Positions 33,136 to 45,895 of a stretch of DNA of 64,000 nucleotides are shown one piece after another. Both the position numbers and the translations under genes were made by a program. The notes below the pieces were generated by a model. That model was not told the origin of the DNA and ran no database searches. It worked only from the letters and a program-made list of their open reading frames with translations. Source of the DNA: Pampus argenteus (Eukaryota > Chordata > Actinopteri > Scombriformes > Stromateidae). Where the stretch lies: contig CM072873.1 of assembly GCA_036937835.1 (NCBI GenBank), positions 12,450,001 to 12,514,000 on the forward strand, read 5' to 3'. Position 1 is the first letter of the stretch, and each line of letters starts with the position of its first letter.

Positions 33136-36100
33136 GAACAAACTCCATGAAGGACAGATATTTGTCTCAATCGCTCAAATCCGGTGCTAACTAAGAGTTA
33201 TATTTTGCAATAATAAGATCAAATTAGTTGATTACCAAAATTTGAATTGAGTGTGAGAGGCTGCAAATGCTGCATATTGACTGCATTTTTTTTTTTTGAA
33301 GCTGTGTATTGACATTTCCAATGTTAATCCTATAATGCTGGCAGATCATTGGGTTTATGTAACAAAATCAAATGATTAGGCAATCAGTAAACATTACTGC
33401 TGATTTAGAGGAAATTACTGGACATTTTCTCGACTGTTGCTTGCAGTGTGGACCCACAGTAAAGGGTTGATCCACCTCTATCCGTTGAGTTGAATATAGG
33501 GTAGTTTATTATTCCTCCACAGTAACCAGAGAAGAGCTTAGGTGTAAATGTAGATGACAAAGTGGTACTTGAGTTAACGCTAAGTGGACAACGGTCCATT
33601 TAATCTGTTGCTGGTATCCACTGTCCTACGTGTGGATGACTAAGAGCATGTTGGTCTTCCATCAGGCACTGTCCCAGCTCAGACCCTGAGCTGCCTAACA
33701 GGGTGAGGGTTTTGCTTCGCCTGGGACCAGTCAGACTGATGATAGCAGGGTAAACACTCGCCCCATACATGGGCCAAAACCAGGCACATCAGAGAATTGT
33801 GTTTAGGTTGGAGACGGTCCGGCGGGACATGGCATGTGCTCTGTCACATAAATCAGCAGCCAGTATAAACACATCTCAGGAACGTTGTGACAACTTCTCA
33901 ATTACACTCGGCAGGAGAGAAAGTGTTTGTGTCCCTGTGTATGACAGGTCGGGCTTAGGGGAGCGCTGTGTACATTAGCAGCACTGCCACTGTTGCTAGG
34001 CACAGAGGGGTTAAAGGTCAGAGCAGGAAAAATGTATGCCAGTGACACATACCAGGGTATGCACATACCCCTTCAGAAAGGTATGAAATTAACAGACAAA
34101 CAGCACTGTATGGAAAAAAAAACACCCCCTCATTCATTTCAATGAAGGTATTGTGTTGATGAAGAGGGGATTTTCTAATCTATCTGGTCACATATTTGTT
34201 GCTTCAGGCCTACACTGTCATTGCATGTATTGGTTTATTTATTGCAAAGATTAAGTTTCAGCTGTATATTAATATGGTGTGACAGTCATATTTCTCATAA
34301 GCTACCAAGATATGATTATGATATATGAAAACCTGTCAAACCTTCAAAAGCATTCAAGAAAACTGCTGGAAAAAATAATTACATTTTGAAATAGAAAACA
34401 TATAGGAACCCTGAAATGAATATCAGCAGAATTCCACATGCCAGCCACTAAGCAGAGACACAAACAAACATTTTAAAAGAAAATGCACCTTTATATCTCC
34501 AAAAACACTGACGTTTCTTATTTACTAGAGCAATATAAAAAGAAATCCCAGAACAGCCAAACATGTTAGTGATTGATTATGTCCTAGTTCTTGGCTGCAG
34601 CGTAAGGAGCAGAGATGACGGCTCGCCGCTGGCAGCAGTGTTGCATTGTGTTGTTTAAAAAAAAAAGCCTACCTAGAGGAGGAGGAAAGGAGAGATACAG
34701 TTGGCAGCAGAAGCGTTTTAACAGTGAGCTTGAATTAGCTGTTTTTCATTGTCAACCAGTTCTGTAGTTGGGGTTTTTTTTTGCCTTCCTTTTGTCTTTC
34801 AGTGACTTTAATTTGACACAGCGAGTTTGACGGAAAAAAACATCTGATTTTAGCTCGCTGTTGTAATCCAGGATATTGCCACTGTGTAAATGCACTATTT
34901 CTGAAACAGTAGGTGTGTATTAACTGTTTGACTCAGGGTGTGAATGTTTGAATCTGATGTATGCAGAGTGTTGGGTTTCAGTAGGGAGTTGAAGTAGCAT
35001 GTAGCGATACAAACCGTCCCAAAAAAAAAAGATTCTTGTTGACAACTACAGAGTTGTGGATCGAGTATAGTAGAAGAACAAATATTTAAAGCAATAAGTC
35101 ATTTATGCATCATGAACCGTTTTGAATTTTGTTTTCTCCCAGTTTGAGGAAATGTTTTCATTTGTGAAATATATTGTGTTATACTGTATATCATTTAGAA
35201 GAAAAATAAAAGTGAACTCCACATGCTATCAATAAGAAAGAGGATGTTATAACTGCAGAAACCCTAAACCGTTGCAGAGAAAAGGGCAGCTGGAATCTGA
35301 CAGTAGGTGAATTCGGGATCTTTTAATGTCACACGGAGTCAGAGTCTGTCTGCTTCTACAGAGGAGCAGCTCAGATGTAGAAAACTACATTTAACTGCAT
35401 CATTTTACACTGAAGATTTGTTGTTCAGAAGAGCAGCATTAATCTCAGAAAATGCTTAAAAGCCTCAGTTGGGCCCTAACAATTGGTTTACATCGCATTA
35501 AACCCAAAGTCTTCATATGTCCTCTAGAAAGAAGAAAAAAAATTTAATTCAGTGTTAATCTTTCAAAGCTTGAAAAGAAAATCAATAGAGACTGAAATCT
35601 GTTGGAAAGGTGAGACAACATGTTGCATTATAATTTCTTGCATTATGTTTTTGAAATCATATTAAATATTAAGGTTGGAGAAAAAAATAATAGTAGTCAT
35701 TGACTTAATACAAGATATAGCTTCCTGTTGTTTTGAAATACTAATTGCCATGTTATTTATTTATTTATTTAATCAGATTTTCCAATTATTATTATTTTTT
35801 TTCTCATCTAAATGTGGCGTTTTTCAGGACATGACCGGGTACTGGATTTGATTTATAGTTTAACTTGAATCTTAAATGTATAAAAAGCTTCAATTTTCTT
35901 TTTTTTTTCTTCTTTTTTTTAACACAAATCATGTGTTTATGTAAAGAAACAAAAAGTGAATCAGAAGTGTTGAATAAATTGTGGATGATCTTTGATTTTT
36001 TTGTTTGGTTTTGTTCTTGTCATGTCTGTTTTACACCTCATCGTACATCACTCACCACTGCTGCACAACCATTTTAGGTTGTGTGTGTGTGTGTATGTGT

Positions 36101-37150
36101 CATCACTAAAACCTTTCACACAGCCATTTTCAGTTATTTCTCTTCCCAAACCCTCATTCCTCAGTTGTTACTCTCCACACTCACTGCCACTCCCCACAGA
36201 GTCCTCACCCGCTGGAATGCAACCAAATTTTCCCAGTGACAATTTTAAGGTCTGTGTGTAAGTGGTTATTTGAAGCAGGATACACAAACGTATAAAAGAC
36301 ATAAAAGATCTAGGGTTTAACCCTGTTTGTGACCTCAACACTCATGAATCATGTTTATATGACTTTGCCTGTCATAAACAGTTTAGATATCTGAATCTGT
36401 GCTTGCATCTATGTTGAGTGATTCTCAGATGAGTCTTGTCCTCATCATGAGCTGAGATGAGCAGAGAGGGCACCAGGAAACTGAGGCAAAAAGTATATAT
36501 ATATATATATATATTTCCATCCTTTATCATATTTCCATCCTTTATCACATTCCCGCAGAGAATCAAAGATTTCTGCACCTCAGTCAGTTGAGTAGGTAGA
36601 TGTCAGCAGTTTGTCTGGGCTGCTTGTCAGGATGGTGAACTGTGTCTGAAACATGCTCACAGCAGCAGAATTTCAGGCCTGCAGCCTACAGCTGAAGAAG
36701 CACATTGATCTCAGGAATTGTGAGCCGTTTGCTTCGGGGAGTTTCTGTTTTTCAGGAACAATGTTCTGATGAGGAGGTGTTGATTACAGAGGAGGTGGAG
36801 GAGGAGGAGGGGGGTGGCTTTGAAGATTTGAGTAGCTATAGCAACACAAAGAGATGATGTTGAAATGTTTTGTATGTAAAGTTTGTAATTAGTTCATGTA
36901 GACAAAGTCCTGGATCTCTTACTTCTGATATTTAAAACATCAGTGCATGATGGGAGATGTCAGCTGCCTTTAGGATGTTATGTGTCTGTGAGAACTTGCA
37001 TGGCACAGTTATGTCTCATTCAATATCAGTGATTTAATTTGTGAAAGATTTGGAAATTAGTTTTTATTCTAGAAATAGAGTCAGGAGTCTTCACTCGGAA
37101 ATATGGATTACACTGATGCTGTAGTAACTGGATTTATAGATTATCTACAG

Positions 37151-37190
37151 TTTAGGTAATCAGATTCAATAAAGAATCCGATTACCTAAA
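37151..37190. repeat. Near-perfect palindrome with AATAAA loop
   Basis: TTTAGGTAATCAGATTC (37151-37167) and GAATCCGATTACCTAAA (37174-37190) pair at 16 of 17 positions. The 6-nt loop reads AATAAA on the plus strand. Confidence 0.8.
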
Positions 37191-39117
37191 TGTACTTAGA
37201 AGAAGTGCCTATTGTAACAGGAGCACACCACAGTAAGAGGCAGGTGGCTTGGTGTGTCTGAAAGGGGATTTTTAGAAAATGTTTATGTAGGATGTTTGTA
37301 AAATTACTAATCTGTTCCTTGTTTTTACAGACACATTTCTGTAAATCTGAAAGTAACAGATGTTTAATGTATATATGGTTTGGAAACTGATCACACATAT
37401 TGAACTTTATGAACACTGAGGTCATGAGTCAAAAATGTTTGGACTGGCCCTGCAGTAGTTTGTCTCTGTGTATCAATGCATGATGATACAAATTAAAACA
37501 ATAATAAATTATTGGATTATTTTTTATGTATTAGTTTTCCATCTAGGCCTAACATGCCCTAAATGATAAATCAGGAGATATTGTCAACAAATCCTATGAA
37601 AAAATGTTTGTGTGCTGTTTTCAAAAAGGTAAAGTTTACCTTGAGTGTAGTTGGGGCTCGGTAGTGCTAGGTACAACATTGATAGCCATATCCTTTATGT
37701 TTATCCCTTTTTCCTGTCAACAAACAAAATAAAGCCAAAAAAATGGGACCATGAAAAGTATCTTATACATAAGTAATTTCAAATTGTAGAACATAAACTG
37801 CACCTCTGACCTTGATTAAGACCAATAAAAATGCCACAAAACATCCAGAACACATGACCTCAGTGACTGTTTACATGCACAATATTCACAATTTTATTGT
37901 ACTTGGGTTATTATATTATATATTATTATTATTTCTAATATTATCTAGGTTTCTGATCACCTGTTGTTGTGCAGGTTTCTGGCTTTGCTGCATTTACTCT
38001 GATCACCAGTAATAGTATTACAATGCAGTTTATCAAATGGTTTGTTTCACTGACTAAATACTCTGTAAGTGGAGCTGAGGAGGCACCTGCACACATAACA
38101 GAGAATAATCAGCCTGGATATGATGTTTACATCAGACCATAGGATACTATGAGTTACTATGATAAGAACGATAACATTTATATCATTCAAAAATACAATT
38201 TAAGTAAGATGCTCATTTGTTTTAAATAACAGGAGGATAAAAAGCTTAAGTTTGAGATTTTGAGGTCCTTACGGCTATAAATACAACTTGTCTTTTGAAG
38301 TGCGGCTTTAATGTAAATACGTGAGATCTTACCTGGTGTCTCCTTGCGCAGCAGTAAGTGAAGATCCTTCCCTGAAAGGTAAACTGAGCAATCTGTCCTG
38401 ACAGCATGCTTTAGTGAAACTGAAGAAGATGTGATAAAAGAATATGTATTGTTCAACATTTATTAGATTGCATGACAGGAAACTGATCCGAATATGTGAC
38501 TGTACATTTCACACTGTTCTGTGTTGGATCTTTACTGCTGCTGAAAAACATCATCCGCAGACTGTCATCCTGTATATTTCAGTATTCAGAATCTACTCAT
38601 GGCTCCTGTGTTGTAGCTGTAAACTGACTGCTAAAAAAAAACACAGCCAGGCATGTGTGAAATGACTCGTTTCCACACACAGCTGATGCCTCGTCATCTT
38701 CGTCTCATCATAGGTGCTTCATGTTGATGTAATGTATTTTTCATTTTTCTCAACTCTGAGTTTCTTTATCATCTCTGCAAGCCCGGTGTTTCCTTTATGA
38801 CTTGGTGTAACATCAGTGCCTGGCGATCATTTTAATTCTGACTCCTGTTTTTCTTCCCAGTGATGGTTATTGTACAGGCTGTGGTGCTAAAAACAAGTAG
38901 TTTTTCCGACCTTATATTCAATAGAAACATCTTGTTTGGGGTCCTAAAAAAAAGTGTGCTGAACCAAACAAACCTTACAACTGCAAAGATTATCACTCAC
39001 TCATCAGCCTTCAGTGCCTCTGCTTCTGTACATTCAAGGAAAACAGTTATTTACCCAAGTTATTGAACTTGATTTTTAAATTTCTGTTTGTTTTCTTATT
39101 TAAAGATGCATGAATTT

Positions 39118-39250
39118 ATATTTTTGGCCATTTGGGGGCAGTAGAACTACCTGAAAACAATGACGAATATCGAGCTATAGACTAAAACGCTTTGAAGAAC
39201 TGAGGGCAACTAAATAACATGAAAAAATATTGATTAATGCAGCTTTACAT
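39118..39250 (+). repeat. MITE copy, TTGGCCANTTGGGGGCAGTAG family
   Basis: TTTTGGCCATTTGGGGGCAG at 5', followed by the same downstream layout as the 56.9 kb copy. Truncated and diverged. Confidence 0.5.
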
Positions 39251-41754
39251 TTTTTCTTGCAATGGACACATCTAGCAATAAACAGCATGAATTTGACCGG
39301 TTTTATTTCATGTATTTTATGTACACACACACGAAAAAAAACCTGTCTGAACCACAGATTGGTGCTAACAGCGAGATAATGTAATTAAAATGTGTTGCTT
39401 TGAATTGGAAAAAAAAAGTTAATTTAAGAAACCCACAATTCATAACAAGGGCTTCATAATAGTTTTAATAAATCTTGCAATTATTCTAATTATCTGAATT
39501 GTTTAATCTTAAGGTTTTGTTACATTTTCAAGTTGCTATACGTTAGCCTGCACATTGATTCAAGCTTTATCATTTATTTAAGATACACGTGTTTGTATCA
39601 AAACCAAATTAAATATTTCTGGTCACTTCTGTTTCATGACAGTTGAATGTTCAGTCACGTTATAGACTTCTTGCACCGGTTGCACCAGCTGTTTGTAAGT
39701 TCAAAATCAGTCTGGAGCTTTAACATTTCTGTTTACTAATGAGGAATATGGATAAATAAATCATTATAATAGCAAAAAACAAACAAAAAAACAAAAAAAA
39801 GCTACATAAGACAAAACCTCAAATAAGAAAACTTTATGACAAAAATAACGTTGGTCATCGTAACAGTAGCATAATGTGATGTTTTCCTCTCACTGTAAGT
39901 ATACAGATGGAAATGAAACAAAGTTAGACCTGAATCCACAGTTTTGTTTTGTTTTTTTGTTCACTGTTATTTTTGGAAGTCATGTTGCAGCTTGTGATGG
40001 GACAGTGTTAAGACATGTCTTCACGTTTTCAGGTTTTAATAGTGTAACCCGGTTTAGTAAATCAGTAGTTTAAAACTACTTATTAAAGACTTTTAGGAAA
40101 GACTTTACCTGCGATCTTATGCTTGTGATGGATTTACAAACGGCTGGTGCACAAACAGCCCTGGGAACGAACAATGCAGGTCAGAGCATCAGGAAAGTTC
40201 ACACAAACAGAAAACGATAATGCAAGATATTTACGTGAAGAATGTAAGATTTTACACAGTAAAAGATTCATTTATTGTAAAAAGTAGTCTTGAATATCAG
40301 TGTTTAATCTTTACAAAATAAAAATGTAGATGCTTACACTGGTTAGGGTGAAATCACATTGTCATCTGCTGCATTATACACCACACAGTGCTGTCTGTCT
40401 ACTCTGCTTACTGAAAACTGCTCCTGAACAAAGAACTTAAACAAATGTGACACATCTGGACTGTTCAGAAACTGCTGTACTCCTGCTGTTATTCATACCG
40501 CTTGAAACAAACTGCAATAAATCTCAACACAGCTTCTCTCTGTGGTTCTGTCGTCTCTACCTGCTACCTCTAGCTGTTTACAGTTATAGGTAATAATAGT
40601 TTGAATTATTAGGCAGTACCATGTAATAACCGGGTAATAAGGGGGAAACATGTTTAAAGACAGTAACGCGGCATTTACTACGCAACTATTTAGAAATAGT
40701 ACAATAATATTTTGGTAACAATATGGTTACCTGCTTATATACATTATATTAGTGCAATATTTGGATAAAAAATTTTATTATGGTGACATTAATGGTGTAA
40801 TAAGCTGATCATAATGAGGTAATGTAATTTCATCCTTCAATGATGTATCATTAATCTACTACTACTAAACATTTAATCATGCATCAGCTCAGAGTTTCTC
40901 AAGATTTAAGGTTCAGTTTATAAAATAATAATATAATAAATAATAAATAATGGTATTACCTTCAAAACTGCTTCTACTGCGCTCTTTTATTCACTTCTGG
41001 ATGTTTCCTGTGAGGTGCCGTACTTAGTTGTGTTTGTGGTCGCGCCACCAGATGGTAGTGTGTGACAGTGTTTTAGTGTTTTAATGGTGCAGATGAATAA
41101 AATTCTCACTGTGATTTGTTATTCTTGCGAGTGATGAATGAAGAGAATAAGGTCAATCACATAACAACAAGTTTGCTTCAGGTGAGGTGAATACTGTCAG
41201 GTAAATAAAAAAAACAAAACACTTAAAGGACTTTCAAGCACTTCTCTGTGGTTGTGTAATCTTTCCTCTTGTAGAGCAAACTCCACCTACCTGGCACTGC
41301 AGTAAGGAAAACAAACCATAAAAGTGTTTTCAAAGGCTTTTTGAAACTGAGATGAATTCAAACCGAGTCTCTTTAATGAGTAGTATTAAACTGGCAAAAT
41401 GCACTTTGTTCTGCTAATTTAAAGATGTCACATTTATTCAAGATATACAAGGTCTGTGCAAGTACTTAAAAGACCGCAGTGGAATAAAGTCTCAAACTCA
41501 AAATCAGTTTTACATACAAAAGAGTAAACAAGTAGTAGCAAGTAAGGCTGACGCAAGTGCTAAAACGACAGTGTTAATGGATCAATAATGAAAATCATTT
41601 TACATAATAAACGAATTCCCCAAACTAGACATAAAAGGTTTATTACCTGTCACTTGAATAGCTTGCTCTTCAATCAGGAAGTTAAGAAAAGTCTCCTTGG
41701 AGTTTCTAAAAATTAAACATTTTGGAAGTGACTTTTACACGTTTTATAAGCTTA

Positions 41755-42024
41755 TTTGGTCCTTAGCTGTGCCCCCATTAGGTCCCATTTAGGAAAAATG
41801 TACATTTTAGACAACACTGTGCTTCTCACTTGTGTCAACATATTTGGGAAGGCGCTTTCTTGTTTTAACATGACAATACTTGGTGCACAAAGCCACATCC
41901 ATAAAGAAATTCTTTTCCCAGTTTGGTGCGGATCAACTCGACCGTCCTGCTCAGAGCTCTGACCTCAACCTCATCCAACACCTCTGGGATGAACTGGAAT
42001 GCAGACTAGGAGCCAGGCCTTATT
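41755..42024 (+). mobile_element. Tc1/mariner transposase relic, 5' part
   Basis: GCTGTGCCCCCATTAGGTCC, CATGACAATACTTGGTGCAC and AGCTCTGACCTCAACCTCAT match the DDE-transposase region coding SPDLNPIEHLWDELE in fish Tc1-like elements; here it reads SSDLNLIQHLWDELECRL. No intact frame; the 5' end and its inverted repeat are missing. Cut off by a nested LINE fragment. Confidence 0.75.
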
Positions 42025-42457
42025 GGGACCACATCATGCTGGTTCTGGCTTCATTACATTGTCTCCCTGTAGCGTTTACACTTGATTTTAAGGTCCTGTA
42101 ATTGGTTTACAAAGCTTTAAATAGCATAGGCCCAGCCTATTTAATCACATTTTTAAAATACATATATTCCTGCACGAGCCCTTATTTCCTCAAATACCTC
42201 GCTGCTCTCTCCACACTACTTTAATATGAGGAGATGCAGCTTTTTCCATCTATGGGCCTAAACTGGAACACCTCTTCAAACAGCCTACTTCAATAGTGTC
42301 CTTATGAAACCAGCTAAAAATGTAATAAGCCATTGACTTGTATTACTATTCGTGAAATTCTGTATTGTATTTCAGGTTTTTTTTTCTCTCTTTATTCTTA
42401 ACTTATTCCTGTATTTTTGTTATTCATGAATAGTGCTGAATAAATATAATAAATCTC
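42025..42457 (+). mobile_element. L2-like LINE 3' fragment nested in the Tc1 relic
   Basis: Encodes LHCLPVAFTLDFKVL, stop, LVYKALNSIGPAYL, the C-terminal tail of L2/CR1-type reverse transcriptases (usual form LHWLPVxxRIDFKVLLLVYKAL). It ends in an AT-rich AATAAATATAATAAA tail just before Tc1 sequence resumes. Confidence 0.65.
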
Positions 42458-42537
42458 TTTCAGCTTAATGGGAGAAAATTTCTGCAGCCAGGTAGGATGA
42501 TTGATGGGTATCCGCATACTTTTGGCCACGTAGTGTA
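42458..42537 (+). mobile_element. Tc1/mariner relic, 3' part with terminal inverted repeat
   Basis: TTAATGGGAGAAAATTTCTG, CAGCCAGG resumes the transposase, then an internal deletion leads to the end GCATACTTTTGGCCACGTAG, TGTA, the terminal repeat of this family. Confidence 0.7.
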
Positions 42538-42539
42538 AA

Positions 42540-45500
42540 AGTAGAATGCTGTGAGGCCTTGATGGAGGTATGTGCTCTCTATAGATAGACCCATCCAGCT
42601 CAAGATTTAAAACTGGAAATATTAAAGTAAAGTGGCACCACTGCAAAATTGTCCCGTGTATATGGTAACGTTACAGCTTGGGTCATTGTATACTTCTCAG
42701 AGAAGTTTTATGTGTGAGTTAGTGGTCAAGCTGCACTGAGGCCTCTCTATATGAGAGTAACAGAGTCTCCAGGCTTGTCTCCCTTCCAGACCAAACACAC
42801 ATCCATCTCCATCTCCTGAGCTGCTCGTGACCTCTGCTATCTGGCGTGGAGTTAACCTTCACTCTGGCGTCTGTAAACAGCCGAGCGCGTCACCGGAGGC
42901 CACCCAGCCTCTGCAGTCGCAGGAATCAGCTTTAGTGGGAGTAGATGAACATCTTGGTGCACTTCACTTCACCAACATGCCTTACAGACACCAAGAGTAC
43001 ATACGTAAGTATTTAAAGAGGTAATAAGACTCCATAAACTCCTGGTGGTGTTTATTTGCTCTGCTTGAACTACATGGAGAGGGAAACAATTTTTTCATTT
43101 CAATTTTGTGGGAGACAAACTTGAAACTGTTTACATTTGAGTGACAGACGCCATCTAGCGGTGTGGTAGTTATGACCCAGGGAAGTGATGCAGTTTGTAC
43201 TTCGTACTTTCAGATATTAACAGTGTTGTACCCATACTGTTTGTAGCAAAGGGACATATCATCCATTGCAGTGGTGTTCCCCACTGACATGTTTTTAATA
43301 GTTTTTGGACCATAACGGAGTTGTTCTGCACAGAGGAATGAAGATATATCTGGTTTTGGATGCACACACAATACTTGGAAATAGATTTAGTTCGTTGTTG
43401 TTTGGCTCTGCGACAATAAGAAAAATATAGAAATATTCCAGCCAGACGCTTTAATGGATCTATAGTTAGGGTTAGGGTTGACTTTTGTTTCTAAAGAGAA
43501 TTCAGACAGTATCTTGATTGTCTTTCATATCGTTCTATGGATTTAGTCTTATTGTACTGTATTTCTGCATTACATGTCTAAACCTGTCTGAACATGTGGC
43601 TTGGCTCTTTCATATTCTCTGTTCTTATTTCGTGGTCGCCTATACCTTCCTTTTAATACTAAAAAAAAAAAAAGTCAAGGACAGCTACACAGAAAAAAAG
43701 AGACTTTCTCTGATTATCATGAGTTATGGCGACTGCATCATGTGAGTTTCTACTGACTCTCCTGCATGCAAATCTTCTTAATGAAACACCCTGAACCTCC
43801 GGAGTAATAATGAGTCACCAGAGTGAGCATTTAAATTTAAATGCAGATGATGTTTTCAGGTGACTGAAGGCCAAGCCTTTGGGCGACTGTTAAGGTTCAC
43901 TGTTCAGTGCAGAGAGAGAACGAGAGCAGTATTGTCTAGCAGGTTTTAAGACCCGATGCAGGTTGCAGCATTGATAGTTTTTAAACGGGTTTTCCTGGCC
44001 ACTACCCAGCTGGCCGTTCTTCAGAGACTCATTAACAGATCCAGTGAGTCCTCGTGTCTGGTAGCATCACCGAACTCAACTGACAAACACCAGAGAGACA
44101 AACGTAAAACCCCCGATTGCTACTGCTGCTTCACTGGCAGAAAGAGTGCTCTATGTGTCAGTGAGCGTGTGTGTTGTATTGGACACTGAGAATAATATTT
44201 GTACACAAGAGTGTGTTGTGTACTGAGCGAGTAAACGGTCTGTGTTTCTTGTGTGTGTGTATTCTTGTGCATCTCTTTGTGAGTTTTAGACGTTGAGAAT
44301 ATTGTGAGAAAGTCTATAAAACTATAAATGAGATTTTGACAACGTTACTGAACATTAGCATTGGATGTAAATTGTAGGTAATAACTGGTCTGTCTTGCCT
44401 GGTTCTGACCTCGTCAAAGGGCTGTTTGAGAGTTAAGATTTAGTTTAAAGTTGAAGCTCTAGAAATCCATCATGTAATTGACGGTTCTCGCTAGTACAAA
44501 TATGCGTGAGTATAATATGCATATTTGTGTGTGTGTGGGTGGAGATACAAATGTTTAAAAGATGTTTATGCAGGTGTGTGTGTGTGTGTCGACACAGCAG
44601 ATAAAGCTGTATTGTTCTTAATCACTATCCTCACTGTAATTGGCAGCTCTCTCACTGAAGGCTTTTAAGGGCCATCATCAGCATTTTATTACCATTACGG
44701 CTCATTCACACCACTGCACAGAATGAGAAAATTTCTCCCGCTGTGCAGTTATACATCCTGAGTGAATATAAAAGTCTGGGTTTAATAATATCCTTTCAGT
44801 CAGCTGGTGGTAGCCAATGTAGGTAAAGTGAGAGAATTTGCATCCTGCTCTGAATCCAGCTCGGTCTTCGTGTAATAAGAACACGTTCTTCCACTCTGGA
44901 CAGGAAAGCAGGATCTGAAACTCTTCCATGTGCACGTAAAACAACAATTAACTATAAAAATCAGTTTCTGCAACTTCGGCATTTTTATTGTTATATTCAA
45001 GCTAAATAGGTCAGGTGAAACTGACAATACTTATATTTATACATATATAATATATAGGACTAGAGACTTTCAATGACTGAAATGAAATACTGTATACAGT
45101 GGGTTACATTATGGATTCAATTAGTTATAAGTCCCCCCAATTTGGTAAAGGTCTTTTAAAATGTATTTTTCATTTATCCAAAATTGAGAATAAGATCTCC
45201 TAAGTATGTCTTAACTTTCACATCTGTTTGTTCAAATCCCAAAATGAATTTGCAGTTGCCCCAAATTTAGTTGTAGGTTACTATAGAAAGTCTCAAAATG
45301 CTATAGCAATTCTGCTAATTTTGTCATTTTGGAATACAAAAGGTCTGTCCTGAGGTTTTCAATGAAAAGGGGGAGTCATCACCATAATGCTGAATTACAC
45401 ACACAAGAAGTTGCCAAGACCCCGACAGAAAATAGGCTGGACACACTAACACAAACATTCTGAATGCTTTAGTTTAATGTGCTAATTACATTATAGGATT

Positions 45501-45555
45501 GAAATATTTACAGACAGTCATACCAACATGGGGTACATGTTGGCATGTTTCTGCT
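42540..45555. other. Intergenic DNA
   Basis: No gene recognised. A 65-codon frame at 42827-43024 contains a consensus donor (CATAC|GTAAGT at about 43003) and could be an unrecognised first exon. Short GT repeats lie near 44.25 and 44.58 kb. Confidence 0.45.
43260..43425 (+). repeat. Dispersed repeat copy A (GACATGTTTTTA / GTTTGGCTCTGC family)
   Basis: Shares with 53410-53630, in order, GACATGTTTTTA, GTTTTTGGAC, GATATATC, a short CACACA run and TTTGGCTCTGC then GACAATAAGAA. Confidence 0.6.
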
Positions 45556-45559
45556 GAAT

Positions 45560-45895
45560 GACTGAAGTGAAGTGGTTGTGGGCTTGGATACTACATAGAT
45601 GGGAGACCTCCTGGGAAAACTAAGCCACTGCTGCAGGAAGTTGTGTTGGTGGGCCAGTAGGAGGCAGTGTTCCCTCTAGTCCTAATAAATCCCACCGCCC
45701 CAGTGATGCAGACACTGTTCTGTAGGAGTTTCCATCCTTCGGATGAGATATTAAACTGAGGTGCTGACTCACTGTAGTCAGTAAAGATCCCATGACACTT
45801 ACTGTAAAGAGTAGGTGGTCCCCAACCTCTCTCTATCTGGCCACCTAATCATGAAGTGCTTTGGGTTTCAAGACAAAGCGCTATATAAGTTACTT
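45560..45895 (+). mobile_element. 5S rRNA-derived SINE (SINE3-like)
   Basis: The head TGTGGGCTTGGATACTACAT, AGATGGGAGACCTCCTGGGA aligns with the 3' half of vertebrate 5S rRNA including the box C region; the 5' half is missing. The tail CATCCTTCGGATGAGATATT, AAACTGAGG, then GATCCCATGACACTT, and the end AAAGCGCTATATAAGTTA match the fish SINE/LINE tail. Confidence 0.78.

Larger units (their letters stand above)
31946..41754. other. Intergenic DNA downstream of letm1
   Basis: 9.8 kb with no recognised coding exon. Contains hairpins at 33065-33135 and 37151-37190, an (AT)n run at 36495-36512 and a MITE copy at 39118-39250. The 33.6-34.0 kb part is more complex and less AT-rich and may be regulatory; that is inference. 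Confidence 0.5.

Noticed and set aside
43466..43479. TTAGGGTTAGGGTT interstitial telomere-like motif
   Set aside because: Only about two units; expected by chance in a window this size.
43956..44189. 77-codon plus-strand frame
   Set aside because: No homology recognised, no splice signals and no neighbouring exon.
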